A DNA stretch of 64,000 nt from DAOTVY01 sp041082245 (lineage in GTDB: Bacteria > Chloroflexota > Chloroflexia > DTKN01), in assembly GCA_041082245.1 (NCBI GenBank), contig JBDOIE010000191.1, positions 24,879 through 88,878 on the forward strand. Direction: 5' to 3'. The position numbers and the translations under genes are program-made. Every line of letters starts with the position of its first letter. Position 1 is the stretch's first letter. Below the pieces are notes generated by a model. It was given only the letters and a program-made list of their open reading frames with translations, searched no databases and was not told where the DNA came from. Shown piece after piece: positions 8,295 to 16,828 of the stretch.

Positions 8295-10234
8295 ATGGGA
8301 CAGCGCGTTCTCGACCGGGTGAACGAGCCCGAGCATCTGAAACACCTCTCCCTGCGCGAACTGCGGCACCTCGCTCAGGAGATCCGGAGCGAACTGCTCG
8401 AGGTCGTTCCCCAGACCGGCGGGCACCTGGCTTCCAACCTGGGGGTCGTCGAGCTGACGATCGCTCTCCATGCTGTCTTCGACAGCCCGCGCGATCGCAT
8501 CGTGTGGGACGTAGGCCACCAGGCCTATGTGCACAAACTCCTGACCGGACGTAAGGACCGCTTCCGCACCATCCGCCAGGCGGGAGGCCTCAGCGGCTTC
8601 ACCAAGCGCTCGGAGAGCCCGCACGACCCGTTCGGTGCCGGCCACGCAGGCACCTCGATCTCGGCGGCGCTCGGCATCGCACGCGCCCGGGATCTGAAAG
8701 GCGAGGATTTCCACGTCGTCGCCGTCATCGGGGATGGCTCGATGACCTGCGGGATGCCCTTCGAGGCGCTCAACAACACGGGACACCTGAACACCCGCTT
8801 GATCATCGTCCTGAACGACAACGGGATGTCGATTGCCCCCAACGTCGGCGGCCTCTCCCGGTACCTGAACCGGCTCCGCTCGGATCCTCGCTATCAGCGG
8901 GCCAAAGGGCGCGCGGAGCGCATCCTCAGCCGCAGCGCGCTCGGGCGTCCCATCCTCGATTTCCTGCGACGCCTGAAGAACAGCTTCAAGGAACTCCTGA
9001 TCCCCACGCGTATCTGGGACGAGCTCGGCATCACCTACATCGGGCCGGTCGACGGCCACGACCTGCGCGATCTCATCACAACCCTGCGGGCAGCGCGCCG
9101 GGTACAGGGCCCGGTGCTCGTGCATGTCTATACGACCAAGGGAAAAGGCTATGCCCCCGCCGAGGCCGACCCGACGAACTTTCACGGGGTTGCCCCGAAC
9201 GGGGAGGGAAAGAAAACCGCACCTTCGTACAGCCGCGTGTTCGGCGAGACGCTGATCCGCATGGCAGAGGCCGACCCCCGGGTGATCGCGATCACCGCGG
9301 CGATGCCGGACGGTACCGGCCTGGTAGAGTTCGCCCGTCGCTTTCCGAGCCGCTTCTACGATGTGGGCATCGCTGAGGAGCACGCGGTGACCTTCGCCGC
9401 CGGCCTGGCGACCGAGGGGTTCCGCCCCGTTGTCGCCATCTATTCGACCTTTCTCCAGCGTGCCTACGATCAGATCGTGCACGATGTCGCGCTCCAGAAC
9501 CTGCCCGTCATCTTTGCGCTGGACCGTGCGGGGATCGTCGGCGACGACGGCGCCACCCACAACGGCGTTTTCGACCTTTCCTACTTGCGCCACATTCCGA
9601 ACCTGGTCGTCATGGCGCCCAAGGACGAGCGCGAACTGCAGAGCATGCTCTGGACGGCGCTCACCGTCGAAGGGCCGGTGGCCATCCGCTACCCGCGAGG
9701 TGCGGGCGTGGGGGTGCCTCTTGCCGAAGGCCGCGAGACGATCCCCATCGGGGCAGGTGAGGTGCTCCGCAAGGGTTCCGGCGGGGACCTTGCGATCCTC
9801 GCCATCGGCTCGATGGTCTATCCTGCGCTCGAGGCCGCGGAACAGCTGGCAGCCGAAGGGATCGAGGCCGCGGTGATCAATGCACGCTTTGTCAAGCCGC
9901 TGGACAAGTCGTTGCTCTACGGGGTTGCCCGCAACTTCCGGCGCATCGTGACCGTGGAGGAGAACGCGCTTGCGGGTGGCTTCGGCAGCGCAGTGCTCGA
10001 GTTCTTCGAACGGAAGGTGCTCACGGCCGGCCGGGAGTTCCTGCGCATCGGGATCCCGGACCAGTTTGTGCACCACGGGGCTCAGCAACAGGTGCGCGCG
10101 GCCCTGGGCCTCGATGCCGAGGGTATCGTTCAGGCGATCCGGCGTCGTTTTCCCGATATGTGGCTGGTCGTGCAGCCGCCGGAAGAGGTCGCGGTCTCGG
10201 CTGGACAGGCCGAGGGGCGTTCGAACGGTAGGAG

Positions 10235-10238
<4 letters not shown>
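8295..10238 (+). CDS. dxs: 1-deoxy-D-xylulose-5-phosphate synthase
   Basis: Condenses pyruvate and glyceraldehyde 3-phosphate with thiamine diphosphate, the first step of the MEP route to isoprenoids and a source of thiamine and pyridoxal precursors; cytoplasmic. The 647 residues match the usual 620-650. Visible features are GGHLASNLGVVELT near the N-terminus, the ThDP site GDGSMTCGMPFEALNN (about 150-165), HVYTTKGKGYAPAE before the linker, the pyrimidine-binding-domain EEHAVTFAAG, and DRAGIVGDDGATHNG. The ATG at 8295 follows AGAAGGAG. Its stop overlaps the pheS start by four bases, so the two are translationally coupled. Confidence 0.97.
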
Positions 10239-11269
<1,031 letters not shown>

Positions 11270-11282
11270 GCCGGAGGAGAGG

Positions 11283-12065
11283 TTGAGCGAACTCGATCGC
11301 GCCTTGGAAGTGGCCATCAGCCTGGCCCGTCGGGCCGGCACCCTTCTCTTGCGCCGGGCGCGGGGGCCGAAAGGGGAGCACACCAAGGGCGCGGCGGAGA
11401 TTGTTACCGAGGTCGATCGCGCTTCGGAAACGTTGATCGTCCGTACGCTTCACGAAGCTTTTCCGGAACATGACGTCGAAGCCGAGGAGGGCCTCGGAGA
11501 GGTGCGCGGGGCACCTTACCGCTGGTACGTCGATCCCCTGGACGGTACGCACAACTATGCCCACGGCTATCCGCACTATGCGGTGTCCCTGGCGCTCTGG
11601 CACGAGGACGAACCGCTCCTCGGCGTGGTGTACGAACCGGTGCGGCACGAGTGCTTCTGGGCCGCACGGGGGCAGGGCGCTTACCTGAACGGCCGGCCTA
11701 TCCGCGTCTCACGGCGCGCCCGGCTTGCCGAAAGCCTCGTCAGCACCGGCTTTCCTTACGACAAGGCCACCAACCCGGACAACAACCTGACCGAGTTCGC
11801 GCGCGTCGTGCCCGCAGTCTCGGGAATCCGCCGCAGCGGGTCGGCCGCGATCGACCTCTGTTACGTCGCGGCCGGCCGACAGGAGGCGCACTGGGAGATC
11901 GGGCTGAAACCGTGGGACGTTGCGGCAGGCGGGCTGATCGTTCTCGAGGCGGGTGGACGTGTCACGGGCCCTGGCGGCCGGCCCTGGAAGGTGCGTGAGG
12001 ACCGGATCGTGGCCTCGAACGGCCTCGTGCACGAAGAGCTGCTCCAGTGGCTCGGCTGGCTCTAA
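11283..12065 (+). CDS. Inositol monophosphatase family protein (SuhB-like)
   Basis: A Mg2+-dependent phosphomonoesterase of the IMPase/FBPase fold, 260 residues. Metal-binding motifs are visible: IVTEVDRASE, the EE of AEEGLG, DPLDGTHNYAHG (motif A) and WDVAAGGLIVLEAGG (motif B). Substrates in this family include inositol phosphates, fructose bisphosphate, histidinol phosphate and PAP, and the sequence alone does not separate them. The start is TTG 11283, chosen because GGAGGAGAGG lies immediately upstream. It follows pheS by 13 bases and is probably part of the dxs-pheS operon. Confidence 0.9.
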   Translation: MSELDRALEVAISLARRAGTLLLRRARGPKGEHTKGAAEIVTEVDRASETLIVRTLHEAFPEHDVEAEEGLGEVRGAPYRWYVDPLDGTHNYAHGYPHYAVSLALWHEDEPLLGVVYEPVRHECFWAARGQGAYLNGRPIRVSRRARLAESLVSTGFPYDKATNPDNNLTEFARVVPAVSGIRRSGSAAIDLCYVAAGRQEAHWEIGLKPWDVAAGGLIVLEAGGRVTGPGGRPWKVREDRIVASNGLVHEELLQWLGWL

Positions 12066-12166
12066 TCGGCTTCTAATGCGAAATTGGCAACATTCTAACG
12101 GATCGGCCGTACAAGACAAGGTTCGGAATTGTTCCACGGCTGGGTACGGCCGGCGGAGGGAAAGCG

Positions 12167-12862
12167 ATGTTCTGGTACTTTGACCCGCGTTACCTGTTGT
12201 TCGTCGGACCGGCGTTGCTCCTGGGACTGATCGCCCAGTTGATGGTGAGCAGCGCCTACGGACGGTATTCGCGCGTGCGCAACGCGCGGGGGATCACGGG
12301 GGCCGAGGCCGCACAGCACCTGTTGATCTACAATGACCTGGGCTCGGTCCGCCTGGAGGGGACCCCCGGACAGCTCACGGACCACTACGATCCCCGTACC
12401 GACACCCTGCGTCTCTCGATGCCCGTTGCCCGTACCCCTTCGGTGGCTGCCCTGGGGATCGTCGCCCACGAGGTGGGGCACGCCCAGCAGGTGCACACGG
12501 CGTATGCGCCGATGCGTTGGCGCGCGGCACTCGTACCGGTGGCCAGCATCGGTTCGACGGCCGGCCCGTGGCTGGTGCTTCTCGGCGTGATCCTGCGCTT
12601 CGGTGGCCTCGCCTGGGCAGGCATCCTGCTCTTCAGCACGGCAGCCCTCTTCTATCTGGTCACGCTGCCGGTAGAGCTGGACGCCAGCCGTCGCGGTCTG
12701 AACATGCTCCGGGAAAGCGGTCTGGTAGTCCCGGAGGAGGTAGAAGGCGCGCAGAAGGTCCTGCGCGCGGCCGCGTGGACCTACGTCGCGGCGCTACTGA
12801 CCTCCGTGTTGCAGCTCTTCTACTTCATCTCCCTTGTGGGCGGAGGCCGCCGGAGGGATTGA
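12167..12862 (+). CDS. YugP-type membrane zinc metallopeptidase
   Basis: A 231-residue membrane protein of the neutral zinc metallopeptidase (YugP) family. It has an N-terminal helix (about 9-26), a region with the family-typical TDHYDPRTDTLRLS segment, and the zinc motif HEVGHAQQ (about 105-112). Two hydrophobic helices follow (about 120-160), then ELDASRRGLNML, where the glutamate could be the third zinc ligand, and a final helix near 205-225. Physiological substrates are unknown. It is preceded by about 100 bases without an obvious consensus promoter and is convergent with the amidase gene, 7 bases apart. Confidence 0.9.
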   Translation: MFWYFDPRYLLFVGPALLLGLIAQLMVSSAYGRYSRVRNARGITGAEAAQHLLIYNDLGSVRLEGTPGQLTDHYDPRTDTLRLSMPVARTPSVAALGIVAHEVGHAQQVHTAYAPMRWRAALVPVASIGSTAGPWLVLLGVILRFGGLAWAGILLFSTAALFYLVTLPVELDASRRGLNMLRESGLVVPEEVEGAQKVLRAAAWTYVAALLTSVLQLFYFISLVGGGRRRD

Positions 12863-12869
12863 GCGGAGG

Positions 12870-13643
12870 TTACAGCTTTCGGTCGTTGAGCACCGGAAAG
12901 ACCTTGCGGATACGGTGGACCTCCTCCGGGTCGATTTCGGCCAGGAGGAGGTCCACCGTTTCTCCGCCTTCGACGAGCACTTCTCCCCATGGGCCCACGA
13001 CCGCGGAGTGCCCGGCAAAGACTGTTTCTCCCGCTCCAGGCCCCACGCTGTTGCAGGCGATCAGGTAGCACTGGTTTTCGATCGCGCGGGCGCGGAGCAA
13101 CACCTGCCAGTGCTCGAGGCGGCGCCGTGGCCACTGGGAAGGCAGGAGCACGAATTCCGCGCCCTGGTCAACATAGCGGCGGAACAGTTCCGGGAAGCGA
13201 AGGTCGTAACAGATGGCCAACGCCGCTTTTCCCCAGGGCAGGGAAAAACAAGGCGTCTCGTTTCCCGGGGCCAGGTGCTTTACTTCCCCCAGCGGGCCGA
13301 AGAGATGGATCTTGCGGTAGCGGCCAACCACCTGGCCTTCGGCGGAAAGGAGAAAGGCGGTGTTCGCAGGCCGGCCGGATGCATCCGGTGCGAGCACCGA
13401 TCCTGCCATCGCCATCCCGCAAGCCCGTGCCAGAGCCAACCACCGCTCGAGCCAGGCAGGCAGTTCGCGCGCGTGGCGCTCCGCCTCCTCCAGATCGTAG
13501 CCGGTGAGCCAGAGTTCGGGGAGCAGGAAGAGGTGCGCACCGGCAAGAGCCGCCTGTCGCGCCATCTCGGCCGCTTGCTGAAAGTTGTCGTCGGGCTTTC
13601 CCGTCACGACCTGCATCTGCGCGAGGGCCACGCGCAGGGTCAC
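12870..13643 (-). CDS. Carbon-nitrogen hydrolase (nitrilase superfamily amidase)
   Basis: A 257-residue single-domain C-N hydrolase with the expected catalytic triad context: Glu in LFLLPELW, Lys in YRKIHLF and Cys in AICYDLRFPE. The family hydrolyses amides such as omega-amides and deaminated glutathione; the exact substrate is not determined. It starts with GTG, whose GTGA overlaps the stop of the RodZ-like gene, so it is translationally coupled as the last gene of a three-gene minus-strand operon. Its 3' end contains a 16-bp perfect inverted repeat (see 12912-12959). Confidence 0.9.
   Translation of the reverse strand: MTLRVALAQMQVVTGKPDDNFQQAAEMARQAALAGAHLFLLPELWLTGYDLEEAERHARELPAWLERWLALARACGMAMAGSVLAPDASGRPANTAFLLSAEGQVVGRYRKIHLFGPLGEVKHLAPGNETPCFSLPWGKAALAICYDLRFPELFRRYVDQGAEFVLLPSQWPRRRLEHWQVLLRARAIENQCYLIACNSVGPGAGETVFAGHSAVVGPWGEVLVEGGETVDLLLAEIDPEEVHRIRKVFPVLNDRKL
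12912..12959. terminator. 16-bp perfect inverted repeat between convergent genes, inside the amidase coding end
   Basis: ACGGTGGACCTCCTCC (12912-12927) and GGAGGAGGTCCACCGT (12944-12959) flank a 16-nt loop. It lies 50 bases past the YugP stop, where it could terminate that transcript, yet it is within codons of the minus-strand amidase. No T-run follows on the plus strand beyond TTTC. Confidence 0.5.
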
Positions 13644-14374
13644 TGTTCTGCCCTCCAGGTACGGTTCACCACCTGGCCCGGCGCTCCCTGTACCCCGAGG
13701 TCCTGCCCGTTCAGGATGACCCGCACGCCCCCCGCGTTCCCGAAGCGGACCTGCAGTTCGTTCGTCGCGGTAAACGTGCGGGTAGAGCCTTCGGGGAGCG
13801 TCCCCTGGAACACCTGCACTCCGTCCGCGATCACCCGTACCCAGCAGGGAGCACTCACCTGGAAGACGGCTTCCAGGCCGCGGTAGGCCCGCGGGGTGGG
13901 GGTCGGTCCCGCAGTAGGGGGAGTCGCGCGAGGGGTAGACGTCGGCGGGAGCGGCGTGGCCGTGGGTGGGCGCGGCGTCGCCGTAGGGGGGACTGTGGTC
14001 GGGTGCAGTACCCCGTAATACACCCAGACGGCGAACGCCATCATCGCGAGCGTGGCGAAGAGGACAATGCCGATGCTCGGGAGGGCGCAGGAGCGCGCGC
14101 GCGGCGGTGTGCTTACCGGCGCGATGGAGACCAGGGCAGGAGTTCCCCGCTCCTGTTCGTATGCGCGCACGATCTCCCGGGGGTCGAGTTCCAGGAGTTG
14201 CGCGTAGGTGCGTAAGAACCCCCGGACGTACACGTCCGCCGGCAGCCGGTCGTACTGTGCCGACTCCAGCGCCTCCAAGTACTCCCGGCGGATGCGGGTC
14301 TGCCGGGAGACGTCGTCCAGCGTCAGGCCTCGCTCTTCCCGTCGTTCGCGCAGGGTGTCGCCGACCGAAGGCAT
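13640..14374 (-). CDS. RodZ-like protein: HTH domain, membrane helix, TP-rich linker, outer domain
   Basis: A 244-residue bitopic protein. Residues about 3-65 form a RodZ-type helix-turn-helix (LRERREERGLTLDDVSRQT). One membrane helix lies at about 99-122, then a Thr/Pro-rich linker (about 125-165), then a C-terminal beta-rich domain of the DUF4115 kind (about 170-240, with VRVIADG and GTLPEGSTRTF). RodZ couples MreB to the cell-wall elongation machinery in rods; no mreBCD genes are seen here, so that role is only by analogy. ATG 14374 is preferred over an upstream GTG at 14395 because GAAAGGAA precedes it. Confidence 0.85.
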   Translation of the reverse strand: MPSVGDTLRERREERGLTLDDVSRQTRIRREYLEALESAQYDRLPADVYVRGFLRTYAQLLELDPREIVRAYEQERGTPALVSIAPVSTPPRARSCALPSIGIVLFATLAMMAFAVWVYYGVLHPTTVPPTATPRPPTATPLPPTSTPRATPPTAGPTPTPRAYRGLEAVFQVSAPCWVRVIADGVQVFQGTLPEGSTRTFTATNELQVRFGNAGGVRVILNGQDLGVQGAPGQVVNRTWRAEQ

Positions 14375-14391
14375 CGTTCTGGGTTCCTTTC

Positions 14392-16683
14392 TCACGGAGT
14401 TGTAGTGGGCTTGGGGGTGGGTACTGGATTCGGGATCAGCGGCACGCGGGCCCGGAAGAGGCCGCGCTCGGTCAAGAGGTAAAGCGTGCCTTCGGTTTCC
14501 TGAACGACGATCGCCTGCAGGTAGAGGAGATCGTCGTCCGAAGGCCCGCGGATCTGCTGGACAAAGGCCGGATCTCCTTCCTTGCGCAGCTGCAGGATCC
14601 GGCCGCGTCGATCCACGACGTAAATGTACGTTGTATCCGGGGTAGCATAGATGGCGGCAGGCGAGATCTCGCTCGGGTAGACCCGGTAGTTCCGTGCTGC
14701 TTCCTGCAAGCCTCCCCGATAGGTCAGGACGGAGCCGTCTGGCTGAAGCAGGTGGATCGCGCCGTCGATCGCGAGGTCCACCGCGCGCTCTGCGGGCCCG
14801 TGCTGGGGATCCGCCTCACTCTCCTTCAGCCAGTCGATGCGGAGCGCGTACGCGTTGCACGGGAACTTTAGGATCTGGCCGGGCTCACCGCGCAGGACGT
14901 ACACGTTGCCCTGGAATCCCTCCAGACGCACCGCGCGGGCTTTCCAGGAACCCTCCGCGGCAAGCTCGTACGTCTCCCAGGAACCGTGCCGGTAGAGGTA
15001 GAGGTGGTGCGCAGTGTCCACCGCAGCCAGCCACGGCACGATGGGCGGCTGGTCGGGGAGAGAGCAGTCCGCCGGCCGGTCCAGGCGCGCGATGGCCACG
15101 ATCGCTTCCGTGGGGGGGCCGTCGCGTGCCCCGGGCCCGAGGAGGGGACGCAGTTCGCGCGTCGTAGAGACATATACGGTACCGTGCTGCTCCTCGAGCA
15201 GGAAGAGCGCATCGTCCAGCACCACCAGGTCCCGCCACAGGCAACCGGAAGCGCATCCCCCCGCAAAGCCTGCGGCGGCAACGGTCGCACTCAGTGTCTC
15301 GCTGCGGATGAGGGGCACCAGCTCCCCGGGGGCCAGCCGGAGCACCTGGTTGATCTGGTCGCGGGTCGTGCGCACTTTTTCGAGGGCGCGTTCCAGCTCG
15401 ATCCGCGTACGACGGCTGCTTTGGGCCTCCGTCAGGAGGCGCTCCGCCTGGCCGAGCAGCGCGTTGGCGCCGGCCGGGTCGCGTGTTGCGGTGGCCTGGG
15501 CAACGAGTTGCTCGGCCTCCTCAATACGCGCGAAAGTGCGCGCGTCCTGGGCGCGCCGGTTCTGCTGCACGATCAGGCCTACGAGCAGCGCCAGTACAAG
15601 CAGCGCAGCCAGCCCAAGGAGCAACGGCACGACGAGGTGGCGTTTCTCGCGCGACGGCCGGATGCGCAACCGGGGACGCTCGAGGCGCGGCGGCCCGGGC
15701 TGGAAGCGAAAGAGTTCAGCGAGCGATTTCCACCAGGGGGTGGGAGGCTGCGGTCGGGCGAGGGAAGGGATCTCCGGAGCCGGCTCCGGCGGCCGGGGCG
15801 CCGGGCGCTTGGGTACCCGCTTCGGGCGCTCGGGTCGGGGTGCGGCAAAGAGCTCTCGCACCTCGTTCCCCAGGAAGGTGGCCCAGCCTGCGAGTGTCTC
15901 ACCGGCCGAGCGGACGCGCTCCTGGAGGCCGGGAACGCTCCATAGGGGCGCCGCTGCGCGGCCAGCTGCTGGCTGCAAGCAGACGACGAGTGCATGCGCA
16001 TCGGTGAACCCCTGGGCATGCAACCGCCGATACAGCTGCTCCACCACGTCGCCCGGCTCCTGGTACAGCAGGAGTTGTTCCGCCTCCTCGCGGCTCAGGA
16101 ACCGGCCGATGTTGCTGGTGCACAGGCAGAGGACGTCTCCGGGGGACAGCGCGCTGTGGAAGAATTCCGGATGTACCTCTTCTTCCCATCCGAGCGCAAG
16201 CAACCGCGTCACAGTCGGCAGCGTGGCCGTCTCCGGGCTCCACGAGGGGTTGAGCGGGAAGGCGGACAAGCGCCCCTGATGCACGAGGTACGCCTGTCCG
16301 GGCAGCACCTGGGCCAGGAACAGTTCCTGCCCCCGGACGACGGCGCAGGTGATGCCGACGGTGAGCTTCTCGTGGGCGGAAACTTCCAGGTTGCGCTGCA
16401 GCAGGCTCCGGTTCGCCTGCTGGATGGCGCGGTTCAGGCAGGTCGTAATGCTTGGAGAAGGGCAGTCGTAATAGGCCTGGGAGACCTCCGTGAGCACCTG
16501 CCGGAGCACAAGGCCGCTGCGTACCCCTTCCACGCTCGGTTCCACCAGCAGGTACAGGTTGCCCTTGCGCCGCGCAGCGGAGGAGGTCGGCGGCGGTTCC
16601 ACCACAAGGATGCTGTCGCTCGTTGCTCGGCAGATACCCCCGATCAGCCCAAACTGGCCGGAAGAAGCCTTCAGGCGGGTCAT
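14392..16683 (-). CDS. PP2C-like (apparently inactive) domain, membrane helix and C-terminal propeller-like domain
   Basis: A 763-residue protein. Residues about 1-245 align in layout with PPM/PP2C phosphatases (TVGITCAVVRGQELFLAQ, then PGQAYLVHQGRL, then GDVLCLCTSNIGRFLS). The metal-binding aspartates are missing: the usual VADGMGG position reads LLVEPSVEG, GDSR reads PGQA, and SDGL reads SNIG. A Pro-rich basic stretch (about 265-345) leads to one membrane helix (about 350-375) and an Ala/Glu/Arg helical stalk (about 376-450). An extracytoplasmic domain (about 480-750) with recurring VYV/LYL strand patterns follows, and the tail ends PTPKPTTTP. The start is ATG 16683 after AAGGAGGAG; the frame is open upstream but crosses the promoter. 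It heads the operon with the RodZ-like and amidase genes. Confidence 0.8.
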   Translation of the reverse strand: MTRLKASSGQFGLIGGICRATSDSILVVEPPPTSSAARRKGNLYLLVEPSVEGVRSGLVLRQVLTEVSQAYYDCPSPSITTCLNRAIQQANRSLLQRNLEVSAHEKLTVGITCAVVRGQELFLAQVLPGQAYLVHQGRLSAFPLNPSWSPETATLPTVTRLLALGWEEEVHPEFFHSALSPGDVLCLCTSNIGRFLSREEAEQLLLYQEPGDVVEQLYRRLHAQGFTDAHALVVCLQPAAGRAAAPLWSVPGLQERVRSAGETLAGWATFLGNEVRELFAAPRPERPKRVPKRPAPRPPEPAPEIPSLARPQPPTPWWKSLAELFRFQPGPPRLERPRLRIRPSREKRHLVVPLLLGLAALLVLALLVGLIVQQNRRAQDARTFARIEEAEQLVAQATATRDPAGANALLGQAERLLTEAQSSRRTRIELERALEKVRTTRDQINQVLRLAPGELVPLIRSETLSATVAAAGFAGGCASGCLWRDLVVLDDALFLLEEQHGTVYVSTTRELRPLLGPGARDGPPTEAIVAIARLDRPADCSLPDQPPIVPWLAAVDTAHHLYLYRHGSWETYELAAEGSWKARAVRLEGFQGNVYVLRGEPGQILKFPCNAYALRIDWLKESEADPQHGPAERAVDLAIDGAIHLLQPDGSVLTYRGGLQEAARNYRVYPSEISPAAIYATPDTTYIYVVDRRGRILQLRKEGDPAFVQQIRGPSDDDLLYLQAIVVQETEGTLYLLTERGLFRARVPLIPNPVPTPKPTTTP

Positions 16684-16726
16684 CGCTCCTCCTTTTGGGC
16701 GAACCGCGCGGCCGAACATCGGTTTT

Positions 16727-16755
16727 ATTATAGCATGTTTCCCTCGACAAAACAA
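16727..16755 (-). promoter_or_regulatory. Promoter of the PP2C-like/RodZ-like/amidase operon
   Basis: On the minus strand TTGTTT (16755-16750), a 17-bp spacer and TATAAT (16732-16727), 44 bases before the ATG at 16683. Confidence 0.75.
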
Positions 16756-16777
16756 ACGGTCGCCGGAGGATACGAAA

Positions 16778-16807
16778 GGCCCCGCGGGAGCGCACTCCTG
16801 CGGGGCC
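16778..16807 (-). terminator. ppdK terminator hairpin
   Basis: A 13-bp GC-rich stem (GGCCCCGCGGGAG / CTCCTGCGGGGCC, one G-T pair) with loop CGCA. It lies 22 bases beyond the ppdK stop and just upstream of the next operon's promoter. On the minus strand it is followed by CTTTCGT, only a short T-run. Confidence 0.7.
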
Positions 16808-16828
16808 GAAAGGGTAGCATGCTCGCGC

